Position numbers and translations under genes: made by a program. This document shows, piece by piece, positions 26,579-35,026 of a DNA stretch of 64,000 nt (positions are counted from its first letter, which is position 1; each line of letters starts with the position of its first letter). This stretch comes from Methylibium rhizosphaerae (GTDB lineage: Bacteria > Pseudomonadota > Gammaproteobacteria > Burkholderiales > Burkholderiaceae_C): positions 1-64,000 of the forward strand of contig NZ_SWAR01000001.1 of the NCBI RefSeq assembly GCF_006386545.1, given 5' to 3'. Under the pieces are notes generated by a model. It did no database searches and was not told the DNA's origin. It saw only the letters and a program-made list of their open reading frames with translations.

Positions 26579-28407
26579 GGCTGCTCCCTGCGGATCGACT
26601 TGAACTCGTCGCGCATGACGACGGCGGCAAACAGGCTGCGCAGGTTGGCGCCGCTGGCCGCCTGCTGGCGAATGGCCTCGATCACTGCGGCGTCGGTCTC
26701 GACGTCGGTGCGGCCGAAGGCGTAGCGGAAATAGTTCTTCGCGAAGCAGCGCTCGAAATGCCCGCTCTCGAGCACGTACTGCTGCGCCTGCGCCGCGCTG
26801 GACATCGATCGCGAGGCCATGCCCGAGAGGCTGGCCACGACGGCGGAGTCGATCGGCTTCTCGCCCATCACGCTGCCGTTGTCGTTGCGCACCACTTCCG
26901 AGGTGCGCACGCGGCCCAGGGCGTCGAAGCCTTCGAGCACGAAGCCCCACGGGTTGATGAGCTGCTGGTGGCACTGCACGCAGGAGGTGCCTTCCATCTG
27001 GGTGATGCGCTGCACCCGCTCGCGGGTGGTGAGCACCCCCGAGAGGTCGGCCGCCTTGTTCGACTGGTCCATCACCGGCGCGGGCAGCGCCTGGCAGGTG
27101 AGCGCGCTCAGCACCCGGATGCCGCGCGAGATCGGCAAGGTGGTGTCCGACGAGCCGTTGGCCACCAGGCCGATGCGCGTCATCAGGCCCACACGCTGCG
27201 GCTCGGTGAACGTGGGCGGCGCGGAGCTGCCGTCCCACACGCTGGTCTTGTAGAGCGCCGCCAGGTCGGCGGTGCGGGCGAACGAATGCCGGTCGGTCAG
27301 CACCTGCTGCAGCGAGCCGTTGCGCGAGGCGACGTACGACACCATGTCGAGCACGTCGTTGATCGCGGCGTCGCGCGTGGTGGCCAGCGGCTTGAACCCG
27401 CCGGCGAAGGCGTCGAACTTCGGGTCACCGACCTTGCCGTCCATGGCCACCAGCTCGTCGAGCCGCAGCCACTGGCGGAAGAAGCTGCGCATCGCCGCGT
27501 CGGCGCGCGGATCCTTCAGCATGCGGGCCACCTGGGCGTTGTAGACCTCCGGCTTGAGCAAGGCGCCGCTGTCGGCATCGGCGATCAGCGAAGCGTCAGG
27601 CACCGAGTCCCACAGGTGCAGGGCCAGGCGAGTGGCCAGCTCCGGCCCGGTGAGCGCGGTGCAGTTGCCCGTGCCGGTGCTCACGCCCTTCTCGACCACG
27701 AAGTAGGCCTTGGGCGAGGCGATCATGGTGGCCAGCACCTTGGTCACCGCGGCGCGATCGGCCGCGCCGCCGGCCGCCTTGCGGTAGACCTCCACTTCGG
27801 CATCGGAAAGCGGCTGACGGAACAGCACGCGCCCGGCCTTGCGGATGAAGGCGCGCATGCAGTCGTCGGCGCTGCCGGTGCAGTTGCCCAGCATGGCCGA
27901 CACGCGCGCGTCGCTGCCGGCCAGGTCGGCGGCCAGCTTGCCGGCGGTCGTGTGGATGGCCGAGACCTGCCGGCTGTTGAGCGTCTGGTCGAGGCGCCAG
28001 TAACCCTGGTGCCGTGAGGAGTCCGGATTGATCGAGGCGTCGAGCGGGAACTGCGCGGTGTCGATCACCAGCTGCTGGATGCGCGCGGCTGCACCAGCGT
28101 CGGTGACCAGCGAGCTCGACAGCTCGATGAGCGCGTTGGTGAACTGCGCACGCGTCAGCCGCCGCGGGAAGGTGGCGCCGTAGCAGCCCGGCGATGCCGC
28201 CACCGGCGTGGGCGTCGGCGTGGCCGCTGGAGGTGCCGAAGGCGTGGGCTGGCCGTGCGGGTCGGGCGCCGGCGTGGGAGTGGGTGTCGGCGTCACGGCC
28301 ACCGGCGGGTTCTGGCCGGTCGTCGTGTCGGTGTCGTCTCCGCCGTTGCAGGCGGACAAAAGCAGGGCGGCCGCAACCAAGCCACCGCTGATGGCGCTTA
28401 TTCGCAT
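26575..28407 (-). CDS. DUF1592-type (DUF1587/1595/1592/1588/1585) haem lipoprotein
   Basis: A 610-residue lipoprotein: lipobox LLLSAC, Pro-Thr linker (about 40-72), then the five-domain arrangement known from planctomycete proteins. DUF1587 begins at FPRRLTRAQFTNAL; DUF1595 and DUF1592 occupy the centre; DUF1588 holds a haem-c-type C-VQ-CH motif (in GTSCVQCHQQ) followed by INPWGFVLEGFDALG; DUF1585 is C-terminal (AKNYFRYAFGR). The ligated haem and envelope location imply electron transfer, but no reaction is known for the family. It is the first large gene of the ten-gene operon. A 140-base leader with a very short reading frame lies just upstream. Confidence 0.88.
   Translation of the reverse strand: MRISAISGGLVAAALLLSACNGGDDTDTTTGQNPPVAVTPTPTPTPAPDPHGQPTPSAPPAATPTPTPVAASPGCYGATFPRRLTRAQFTNALIELSSSLVTDAGAAARIQQLVIDTAQFPLDASINPDSSRHQGYWRLDQTLNSRQVSAIHTTAGKLAADLAGSDARVSAMLGNCTGSADDCMRAFIRKAGRVLFRQPLSDAEVEVYRKAAGGAADRAAVTKVLATMIASPKAYFVVEKGVSTGTGNCTALTGPELATRLALHLWDSVPDASLIADADSGALLKPEVYNAQVARMLKDPRADAAMRSFFRQWLRLDELVAMDGKVGDPKFDAFAGGFKPLATTRDAAINDVLDMVSYVASRNGSLQQVLTDRHSFARTADLAALYKTSVWDGSSAPPTFTEPQRVGLMTRIGLVANGSSDTTLPISRGIRVLSALTCQALPAPVMDQSNKAADLSGVLTTRERVQRITQMEGTSCVQCHQQLINPWGFVLEGFDALGRVRTSEVVRNDNGSVMGEKPIDSAVVASLSGMASRSMSSAAQAQQYVLESGHFERCFAKNYFRYAFGRTDVETDAAVIEAIRQQAASGANLRSLFAAVVMRDEFKSIRREQP
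28200..28312 (-). repeat. Pro-Thr linker repeat in the DUF1592 gene
   Basis: Degenerate GGCGTC/GGAGTG hexamers encode Pro-Thr-Pro-Thr after the lipobox. It is a third copy of the linker type also seen in the GH6 and Cip1-like lipoproteins of the same operon. Confidence 0.7.
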
Positions 28408-28489
28408 CGCAGTCTTTCCGTGGGCCGCATGGCGCGCATGCGGAAGAGAGAGGGCCGGCCGCCTGCGTGTGCCGCAGCGTGGCCGATCG

Positions 28490-28511
28490 TGCCGCTCGCG
28501 AAGCGCGAGCC
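28490..28511 (-). promoter_or_regulatory. Hairpin between leader frame and DUF1592 gene
   Basis: A near-perfect inverted repeat (GCTCGCG-CTT-CGCGAGC on the minus strand) lies 12 bases after the leader stop codon. There is no U-tract, so it is not a simple intrinsic terminator. It may be an RNA control or stability element. Confidence 0.45.
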
Positions 28512-28522
28512 GGGCTGTGCCG

Positions 28523-28549
28523 CTATGGGCTGTGCCGAACGATGCTCAT
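28523..28549 (-). CDS. Candidate leader peptide MSIVRHSP
   Basis: An eight-codon frame (ATG 28549, TAG 28523) with a perfect GGAGG five bases before it (28555-28559). That is stronger than the ribosome site of the DUF1592 gene 115 bases downstream. A hairpin (28490-28511) follows at once. This is the layout of an upstream leader frame that controls translation or attenuation. It could also be a chance occurrence in G+C-rich DNA. Confidence 0.35.
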   Translation of the reverse strand: MSIVRHSP

Positions 28550-28853
28550 GGGGACCTCCAGGTTTTGACGTGTGGTTTTTTTCTGGAAGCGGCTTTTGCC
28601 GTCATCCGTCGCCGATGCAAGCAGCGATGGCGGCGAATGTAGGGGGGTGCGGCCGGCAACTCATGACGGACTCATGATGGACGTCGCCTCGACGCGACGC
28701 GTTTGTTACCGCGTGTGCAAGCGAGGAATGCAAGCGCCTGGCATGGGCGCCCTGGCGTCACGAGGGAAGTCGAATCACGTGCCGGCTGAACACGGAACGC
28801 ACGCCTGTCGAACGCTCCTTACGCGGCGTTGCAAACCTCCATCGCCCTGGGAA

Positions 28854-29909
28854 TCAGGCGCCAGCGGCCAGCGCCTGCACGATCTCGGCCGCCGGCACGG
28901 GCTTGCAGCCCTGGGCGTACTGGCCCGACCACAGCGGCGAGAAGTCGCCGCTGCCGCGTTTCTCGGCCTCGGCCCGCAGCGGTGCGAGTGCATTCACCGC
29001 CGTGGGAAATGCCGGCGGCAGGCCGCTCAAAGGCCCGAACTCGCGCATCAGCCGGTTGACGATGCCGCGCGCCGGCCGCCCGGTGAACAGGTTGGTGAGC
29101 GCGGTGTGCCGCGCCGCCTCCGACGCGAGCGCCTCGCGGTGCGGCTTGCTGGTGGTGGCCTCGGGGCACAGCAGGAACACGGTGCCCGCCTGCACTGCCG
29201 CGGCGCCCAGATGCAACGCCGCCGACACACCCTGCGCGTCGGCGATGCCGCCGGCGGCGATGACCGGCTTGCGCACCGCCGCCACGATCTGCGGCAGCAG
29301 GGCCATCGTGCCGATCTGCGTGGTGACGTCGTCGGTCAGGAACATGCCGCGGTGACCGCCGGCCTCCAGGCCTTGCGCGATGACCGCATCGACACCGTGC
29401 GCCTCGAGCCACAGCGCTTCGTCGACGGTGGTGGCGGACGACCACACCTGCGCACCGGTGCGGCGCACTCTGTCGAGGAGTGCGTCAGACGGCAGGCCGA
29501 AATGAAAGCTCACAACCTCCGGGCGTACGGCTTCGACGAACGCCAGCGCCTCCTCACCGAACGGCAGGCGCCCGGGTCCGTTGGAAATGCCGGCCGGATC
29601 GAGGCCCAGTTCGTCGTAGTAGGGACGCAGCGCCGCGCGCCAGGCCTGTTCGCGCGCGGCGTCGGGCTCGGGCGGCACATGGCAGAAGAAGTTGACGTTG
29701 ACCGCACGCGCACCGCGCGTACGCATCGCCCTCACCTCTTGGTGCAGCACCTGCGGCGCGAGCGACGCGCCCGGCAGCGAACCCAGCGCCCCGGCATCGC
29801 CCGCAGCGATGGCGAGCGGGCTCGCCTGCACGCCGGCCATCGGCGCCTGGATGAGAGGCACGGACAAGCCCAGCCGTGCCATGAAGTCCTGCGTCGCCTT
29901 GCTGCTCAT
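28854..29909 (-). CDS. Nitronate monooxygenase (NMO family)
   Basis: A 351-residue FMN-dependent TIM-barrel enzyme that oxidises alkyl nitronates such as propionate-3-nitronate to nitrite and aldehyde. Class I features are the N-terminal VPLIQAPMAGV, the QGLEAGGHRGMF loop containing the conserved His, KPVIAAGGIADA and GTVFLLCPEA. It appears to be a single gene between the redox operon and the helicase gene, 103 bases from the latter. The 2-nitropropane dioxygenase family also includes enoyl reductases, but the AGGH motif favours nitronate oxidation. Confidence 0.88.
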   Translation of the reverse strand: MSSKATQDFMARLGLSVPLIQAPMAGVQASPLAIAAGDAGALGSLPGASLAPQVLHQEVRAMRTRGARAVNVNFFCHVPPEPDAAREQAWRAALRPYYDELGLDPAGISNGPGRLPFGEEALAFVEAVRPEVVSFHFGLPSDALLDRVRRTGAQVWSSATTVDEALWLEAHGVDAVIAQGLEAGGHRGMFLTDDVTTQIGTMALLPQIVAAVRKPVIAAGGIADAQGVSAALHLGAAAVQAGTVFLLCPEATTSKPHREALASEAARHTALTNLFTGRPARGIVNRLMREFGPLSGLPPAFPTAVNALAPLRAEAEKRGSGDFSPLWSGQYAQGCKPVPAAEIVQALAAGA

Positions 29910-30012
29910 GATTGCGGTTCCTGTGGAGGTGGGCGCGCTCGTGTCGGGGGGCGCGGCGCGCCGGGCCGATTCTTGCGCACCCCTGCCCCGCGCCGCGCCC
30001 CGGCGCTGCCAT

Positions 30013-32325
30013 TCACCTCGGCGAAGGCGGGGCTTGCCAACGGCGCGGCGACCACCAGGCCGGCAGCAGCTCGCGCACGGCGGCTCGCTCGAAGCGCTCG
30101 TCGATGAGGTACAGCGTGCCCTGGTCGGAGGTGGTGCGGATCACCCGGCCGGCCGCCTGCACCACCTTGCGCAGCCCGGGGTAGAGGTAGGTGTATTCGA
30201 AGCCGGCGCCCCGCTCACGGTCGAGCACCTGCCGCAAGCGCTCGTTGACCGCATTCAGCTGCGGCAGGCCCAGCGTCGCCACGAAGGCGCCGATGAGCCG
30301 CCGGCCAGGCAGGTCGATGCCCTCGGCGAACGAACCGCCCAGCACCGCCAGCGCCACTCCCGCGGAGCCCGGCTCGAAGCGGGCGAGAAAGGCCTCGCGG
30401 TCGGCATCGGTCATCGATCGCTGCTGGCGCCAGACCGGCAGGTCGGGGCAGTGCGCGGCCAGCCGCTGCGCCACCATCTCGAGGTAGTCGAAACTGCTGA
30501 AGAAGGCGAGGTAGTTGCCGGGCTGCCGAAGGAACTGCGCGGCGATCAGCTCGGCGATCGGCTGCGCCGAGCCGCTGCGCTGCGCGAACCGCGTCGGGAT
30601 GTGGCTGACGATGTGCACGTCGAGCTGCGACGCGTCGAACGGCGCGCCCACGTCCAGCCAGGCGGTGTCCTGAGGCAGGCCGAGCATGTCGGCATAGAAG
30701 TGATGCGGCTGCAGCGTGGCCGAAAACAGCACCGCCGACGTCATGGCCGCGAAGCGCGGCTTCAGGAAGCCCGCCGGCACGACGTTGCGGATGCACAGTT
30801 CGGTGCGGGCTCGCCCGGGCAGCCGGGTGACGTCGAACACGGAGTGCGGGCCGAAGGATTCGGCCAGGCGCCGCAGGTGCAGCAGCTCGAAGTACAGGTC
30901 CGTCAAGGGCGGTGCCACGACCGCGGGCTGTGCCACCAACGCATCGCCGACCGCGTCGCACACGGCGCCCGCGGCCTTGAGCAGCGCGGCGGGCAGCTCG
31001 TCGTGGGCCGCATAGGCCTCGGTCTGCTGCGACGCGAGCGACGTCCACGCGCGCGACAGGCGCCGCAAGGGCTTGGCCACGCCGGCCGGCGCCCCGCCGC
31101 TGGCCGCCCGCAGCAGGTCGCGCGAGAGCGTGGCGGTGTACATCGCCCGCGCCCGGTCGATCAGGTTGTGCGCCTCGTCCACCAGCAGGCTGACACGCCA
31201 GCCGTTGGCCAGCGCGAGACCGTGCAGCAGCGCCGTCACGTCGAACAGGTAGTTGTAGTCGGCCACCACCACGTCGGCCCAGCGCGCCAGCTCCTGGGCC
31301 AGGTAATACGGGCAGACTTCGTGCTCGCTCGCGAGCTCTCGCAAGGCGGCTGCATCGAGCGAGCCACCGGCTTCCACCGCGGCCTTGCGGGCCATCGGCA
31401 GGCGGTCGTAGAAGCCCCGCGCCAGCGGGCACGAGTCGCCGTGGCAGGCCTTGTCCGGGTGCACACAGGCCTTGCTGCGGGCGGTGAGCTGCAGCACCCG
31501 CAGCGGCACGGCCCGGCCGCTGCCGGCCAGCCGGTCGAGTGCCTCCAGCGGCGGCCCATGGCCGCTGCTCTTGGCGGTGAGGAACAACACCTTGTCGAGC
31601 TGCTGGTCGGGCAGCGCCTTCAAGGTCGCATACAGCGTGGCCAGCGTCTTGCCGATGCCGGTGCCTGCCTGGGCCAGCAGCGCCCTGCCGTGGCGGGCGG
31701 CCAGGAAACATTGGTGCGCGAGCTGCCGCTGCCCCGCACGGAACTCGGGGTACACGAACTGCAGCTGGCGCAGCGCGCTGTCGCGGGCGGCACGATGCGA
31801 CACCTCGCGGCGGGCCCAGTCGAGGAACCGCCGGCACTGGCCGGCGAAGAATTCCGCCAGCTCGGCGGCGCTGCAGGCTTCGTCGAGCGGCGTCTCCTGA
31901 CCGGTGTCGACGTCGTAGTAGACCAGGCGCACGGTGACGCCGGGCAGCCCATGCTCGGCGCAGATCAGTGCGGCATACACCTTGGCCTGCGCCCAGTGCA
32001 GGGCCCGCTGGTTGGCGGGCTGGGCCGCCAGGTCGCCGCGATGGGTCTTCACCTCCTCGACCACCTGCTGGTCGCGGTCGAAGCCGTCGGCCCGGCCGCG
32101 CACGACCAGCGACTCGTAGCGGCCCTCGACCCTCACCTCGGGCCGCCAGCCCGGGCCGCGCCGCGAGGCGACCATCTTGTGCCCGGCGATGCCGTCGTCG
32201 GCAGAAGGTGAAGGCGTGAACCGATGGTCGAGGTCGCCGGCCTTGGCGGTGAAGGCGCACAGCTCGCGCACGGCGATGGTGTAGGCAGCCGGTGCCGGCA
32301 ATACCTCCACGTTGACCGTCACCAT
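30013..32325 (-). CDS. SOS-regulated PD-(D/E)XK nuclease-XPD/DinG-type helicase
   Basis: A 770-residue DNA repair protein. The N-terminal part (about 60-150) has a RecB/Cas4-like nuclease pattern: GRADG, EEVKT, then a conserved Q-K-Y helix (AQAKVYAALI). The rest is an XPD/Rad3/DinG helicase: Walker A with Lys226 (GTGIGKT), iron-sulfur cysteines in CVHPDKACHGDSC and VCPYY, DEAH box (383-386), and a C-terminal domain with GGSFAEGIDLPG and QAAGRVIR. It would unwind 5'-3' and cut flaps or replication by-products. The start at 32325 gives the full nuclease domain. A perfect LexA box lies 44 bases upstream, so it should be DNA-damage inducible. Confidence 0.9.
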   Translation of the reverse strand: MVTVNVEVLPAPAAYTIAVRELCAFTAKAGDLDHRFTPSPSADDGIAGHKMVASRRGPGWRPEVRVEGRYESLVVRGRADGFDRDQQVVEEVKTHRGDLAAQPANQRALHWAQAKVYAALICAEHGLPGVTVRLVYYDVDTGQETPLDEACSAAELAEFFAGQCRRFLDWARREVSHRAARDSALRQLQFVYPEFRAGQRQLAHQCFLAARHGRALLAQAGTGIGKTLATLYATLKALPDQQLDKVLFLTAKSSGHGPPLEALDRLAGSGRAVPLRVLQLTARSKACVHPDKACHGDSCPLARGFYDRLPMARKAAVEAGGSLDAAALRELASEHEVCPYYLAQELARWADVVVADYNYLFDVTALLHGLALANGWRVSLLVDEAHNLIDRARAMYTATLSRDLLRAASGGAPAGVAKPLRRLSRAWTSLASQQTEAYAAHDELPAALLKAAGAVCDAVGDALVAQPAVVAPPLTDLYFELLHLRRLAESFGPHSVFDVTRLPGRARTELCIRNVVPAGFLKPRFAAMTSAVLFSATLQPHHFYADMLGLPQDTAWLDVGAPFDASQLDVHIVSHIPTRFAQRSGSAQPIAELIAAQFLRQPGNYLAFFSSFDYLEMVAQRLAAHCPDLPVWRQQRSMTDADREAFLARFEPGSAGVALAVLGGSFAEGIDLPGRRLIGAFVATLGLPQLNAVNERLRQVLDRERGAGFEYTYLYPGLRKVVQAAGRVIRTTSDQGTLYLIDERFERAAVRELLPAWWSPRRWQAPPSPR

Positions 32326-32368
32326 GGCTGTGCCGCCCCCTGCAGACCCGACTGCGGCCGGCAGTTTA

Positions 32369-32384
32369 CTGTACGTCCGTACAG
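32369..32384 (-). promoter_or_regulatory. LexA (SOS) box
   Basis: CTGTACGTCCGTACAG is an exact CTGT-N8-ACAG palindrome. Flanking bases also fit (TA before it on the plus strand), close to the proteobacterial TACTGT-N8-ACAG consensus. It sits 44 bases upstream of the helicase start, where a repressor would block its promoter. Confidence 0.85.
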
Positions 32385-32401
32385 CGCCGACAGGCGGCGG
32401 A

Positions 32402-32827
32402 TCAGTGAACGACGGCAGCCGGCTGGACAGCCGCGGCACGGGCCGCACGCCTGGCGCGGCCGCCTGCGCCCTGGGGCAACCCGAACAAGGCGGCCACAGC
32501 CCCCAGTTCGAGCGGATGCGGCAGCACCGCATCAAAGACGCCGGAGTCGGCCCGGCCGGGCCACGCAGGTTGTGCGCTCAGGCAGACGAGCCGCTGGGAG
32601 GCGCTCAAGAGCGGGCGGATGGCGCGTGCCAGCGTTTCGGCCGTGCCGCCCGGCATGTCGCCATCGACCAGGGTCAGCTGCGGCCTGAAGGTCGCCCAAT
32701 GGCGCGTCTCGAGCGCCGCCCGCGCATCGCAGCCGGCCGAGCGCAACAGGAGCAGCAGCTGCTCGACCTTGCGGGGGCAGGACGCCACGACCAGGACGCG
32801 GAGGTTGGGAATACAGAAGCTGAACAC
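32402..32827 (-). CDS. Degenerate receiver-domain protein
   Basis: A 141-residue protein whose strand-helix pattern follows a CheY-like receiver: RVLVVAS, KVEQLLLLLRSAG, LTLVDGDMPGG, RLVCLSAQP, AVLPHPLELG. The paired acidic residues after the first strand are missing, and the usual Lys-Pro near the end is His-Pro. So it probably cannot be phosphorylated in the normal way, although an Asp is present at VDGD. The start is a GTG with a weak ribosome site. It is divergent from a genuine response regulator gene at 33017 and lies just upstream of the SOS box. It may be a pseudo-receiver for protein contacts. Confidence 0.6.
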   Translation of the reverse strand: MFSFCIPNLRVLVVASCPRKVEQLLLLLRSAGCDARAALETRHWATFRPQLTLVDGDMPGGTAETLARAIRPLLSASQRLVCLSAQPAWPGRADSGVFDAVLPHPLELGAVAALFGLPQGAGGRARRAARAAAVQPAAVVH

Positions 32828-33016
32828 GGTGCACCCGTCAAAAGGTGGGCAATCATCCCATTTTTTGTGTCAGTTTTGCCAATGTGAAAAACCCGGGTTG
32901 CACGAAAGACACGCCGCAGCCCCTCCCCGGCCAGCGCCGGCGCCATTGCGCCCCTCGGGCAAGCTCCTTGGTACGGGCCTTGCGGTGGCGTGCTGAAAAC
33001 ACCGGAGACAAACCCG

Positions 33017-33439
33017 ATGGAGACCCCTTCGAGTCAAACGGAGCTGCGTGCGCTGGTGGTGGACGACAACATCGAACAAGCCACCACTCTCGGTTACCTG
33101 ATGCAGTTGCTCGGCTGCCGCAGTGCGATCGCCTTCCGCGCGACCGACGCGCTCCAGGTGGCCAGCGCCTTCGTTCCGAACCTGATGATCGTGGACCTCG
33201 AACTGGGCCCCGACGACGGCTGCGCGGTGGTGGCTGCCGTACGGGCCAGGCTGGGCGGTGCCGAGGTCTACACCGTGTGCCTCACTGGGCGTGGCGGCCT
33301 GGAGGACGAAGTGCGCTGCATCGAAGCCGGATTCGACTGCTTCGTCACCAAGCCGATGGCCCTCGACACGCTGGACCTGCTGCTCAACGAGGCAAGAGGC
33401 CGGGCCGAACACTCGTCCCGCCCGCCGCTCGGCCGGTAA
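33017..33439 (+). CDS. Single-domain response regulator
   Basis: A 140-residue receiver with acidic pocket VDDN, phosphoacceptor Asp60 in LMIVDLELG, switch Thr in CLTGR and Lys in TKPM. It has no output domain. The ATG at 33017 has GGAG nine bases upstream. An in-frame GTG at 32990 would add nine residues. No kinase gene is adjacent; the nearest partner-like protein is the divergent degenerate receiver. It precedes an SRPBCC gene by 83 bases on the same strand. The role is unknown. Confidence 0.85.
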   Translation: METPSSQTELRALVVDDNIEQATTLGYLMQLLGCRSAIAFRATDALQVASAFVPNLMIVDLELGPDDGCAVVAAVRARLGGAEVYTVCLTGRGGLEDEVRCIEAGFDCFVTKPMALDTLDLLLNEARGRAEHSSRPPLGR

Positions 33440-33522
33440 GCTGTCGATTCCGGCCCGCCTCGCCCGTCGTGGCTTCCGAGGGCCATCCTCAGACCACCAA
33501 CCGATCGACCACGGAGCTACTC

Positions 33523-33963
33523 ATGGGGACTGTCCAGCTGCATCGCGTTCTTCGCTGCCCGCCCGAGCGGGTGTACCGCGCCTTCCTCGATGCGAAGGCC
33601 CTGGCCAAATGGCTGCCGCCGCACGGCTTTACCGGCCAGGTGCATGAAATGGATGCGAAGGTGGGCGGCGGCTACAAGATGTCGTTCACCAACTTCTCCA
33701 GCGGCACGAGCCACTCGTTCGGCGGGCGCTACCTCGAGCTCAGGCCGAACGAGCTGATCCGCCAGGTCGACGTCTTCGACGACCCCAACCTCCCCGGCGA
33801 GATGACCAAGACGATCTCGCTCAAGGCGGTGTTCTGCGGCACCGAGCTGAGCATCCTGCACGAAGGCATTCCGGAGGTGATCCCGGTGGAGGCCTGCTAC
33901 CTCGGCTGGCAGGAATCGCTCACGCTGCTGGCGCAGCTGGTGGAGCCGACCATCCCCGGCTAG
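33523..33963 (+). CDS. SRPBCC (AHSA1-type) protein
   Basis: A 146-residue small-ligand-binding or co-chaperone-like protein. It begins with the family pattern RVLRCPPERVYRAFLDAKALAKWLPP and has a GGGYKMSF strand and a C-terminal helix (GWQESLTLLAQLVE) that closes the cavity. These proteins bind hydrophobic ligands, and many are annotated as activators of Hsp90 ATPase on weak grounds. GGAG precedes the ATG. It overlaps the convergent GntR stop by three bases (CTAG). Ligand unknown. Confidence 0.88.
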   Translation: MGTVQLHRVLRCPPERVYRAFLDAKALAKWLPPHGFTGQVHEMDAKVGGGYKMSFTNFSSGTSHSFGGRYLELRPNELIRQVDVFDDPNLPGEMTKTISLKAVFCGTELSILHEGIPEVIPVEACYLGWQESLTLLAQLVEPTIPG

Positions 33964-34649
33964 GCCTCGCGCCGGGCCCGGTACAGCATGTCCAGCGTGA
34001 TGTGCCGCACCTCGAGCTTGCTCTGCTCGATATGGGCGCGCAGCAGCCGCTGCGCCTCGTCGGCGCGCCGGCGGGTGATGGCCCGCAGGATGCGGGCATG
34101 CTCGTCGTAGGTGGCCGCGATACGGGCCTGCTTGGTGAAGTCCAGCCGCCGCACGATGCGTATGCGGTCGGTGATCTCGCGGTGCACCCGGGCCATCTCG
34201 CGATTGCCTGCCGCGCGCACGAGCTCGTGGTGGAAGCGCTCGTCGAGCTCGCGCACCGCGTCGGCATCGGCGCTGCGCTCGGCCTCGGGCACCATCCAGA
34301 CGGCGGCCAGCGCGCGCAACGCCTCGCGAGGCTCGCTCTCGCACAGGCGCTGGGCGGCGTGGCACTCGATGAGCACCCGCAGGTCGTAGATCTCGTCGAA
34401 CTGGTCGAAGTCCAGCGGCGCGACCTGCCAGCCGAGCTTCGGAAACACGAGCAGGAAACCCTCGCGCTCCAGGCGCTGCAGCGCCTGCCGAAGCGGCGTG
34501 CGGCTCACCTGCACACGCTGGCTGAGCTCGGTCTCGCTGAAGCGGTCGCCGGGCATGAGGGCGAAGTCGAAGATGAGCTGCTTGATGTGCTCGTAGGCTT
34601 GCTCGGCCAGCGTGGCCGGTGCAACGGGTTTGAGGTCGATGGCACCCAT
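33960..34649 (-). CDS. GntR-family regulator, FCD subfamily
   Basis: A 229-residue repressor: an N-terminal winged helix (about 10-75; GDRFSETELSQRVQVSRTPL) and an all-helical FCD effector domain with metal/ligand histidines (DERFHHELVRAAGN). It is the last gene of the eleven-gene ureide operon, touching the AtzH-like gene by one base (TGATG). A GGTATAC-containing palindrome upstream of the first gene (45453-45462) is a fitting operator. The inferred role is repression of the operon, relieved by a pathway intermediate such as biuret or allophanate. Confidence 0.88.
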   Translation of the reverse strand: MGAIDLKPVAPATLAEQAYEHIKQLIFDFALMPGDRFSETELSQRVQVSRTPLRQALQRLEREGFLLVFPKLGWQVAPLDFDQFDEIYDLRVLIECHAAQRLCESEPREALRALAAVWMVPEAERSADADAVRELDERFHHELVRAAGNREMARVHREITDRIRIVRRLDFTKQARIAATYDEHARILRAITRRRADEAQRLLRAHIEQSKLEVRHITLDMLYRARREA

Positions 34650-35026
34650 CAGAAATCAATCATGCTCACATGAGCGGCCACGATTCTCCAGCCTTCGGGC
34701 AGGCGCACCCAGGTCTGGCTCTGAAAGCCCCGCCTGGTGGTGTCGCTGCGGACGAACTCGGTCAGCGCCACCGCATGGTCGCGGCCGAAGGTGGTGATGC
34801 GGGTCTGCTCGAGCCGGCGGGTGAAATCTGGCCGGGCACTCCTGGCACGGAACTCGGCCAGGGCATCGTGGCCGAGCTGCCGGTCGGCGATGCCGTAGCG
34901 GGTGACCGCCGGGTCGTTCCAGAAGAAGCCGTTGAGGGCCTGCACATCGTGCGCCATGAAGGCGCGCTCGTAGGCTTCGAACCGGGCGCGCACCTCGCGC
35001 AGCACTTCGGGGTCGTTCACCACCAT
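34649..35026 (-). CDS. AtzH/HpxZ-like protein (DUF3225)
   Basis: A 125-residue NTF2-like cone-fold protein with NDPAVTRYGI and FVRSDTTRRGFQSQTWVRLPEGWRIVAAHVS, the pattern of HpxZ of oxalurate breakdown and AtzH of cyanurate breakdown. In cyanurate degraders an AtzH-type protein cleaves 1-carboxybiuret-like amides. Here it is coupled to the allophanate hydrolase gene by one base (TGATG), supporting an auxiliary amidase role in the same pathway. A GTG directly before the ATG could also be used. Catalytic residues cannot be assigned by eye. Confidence 0.82.
   Translation of the reverse strand: MVVNDPEVLREVRARFEAYERAFMAHDVQALNGFFWNDPAVTRYGIADRQLGHDALAEFRARSARPDFTRRLEQTRITTFGRDHAVALTEFVRSDTTRRGFQSQTWVRLPEGWRIVAAHVSMIDF

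Larger units (their letters stand above)
28408..28853. promoter_or_regulatory. 446-base interval: leader and promoter of the redox operon
   Basis: There is no protein gene of normal size here. On the minus strand it holds, from 5' to 3': a direct repeat CTCATGA (twice, about 28660-28680 as read on the plus strand), A/T-rich DNA at about 28560-28585, the short frame MSIVRHSP with a strong ribosome site, a hairpin, then the DUF1592 start. The promoter of the ten-gene operon should be here, but I see no convincing -35/-10 pair. The right-hand part is the downstream flank of the nitronate monooxygenase gene. Confidence 0.55.
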
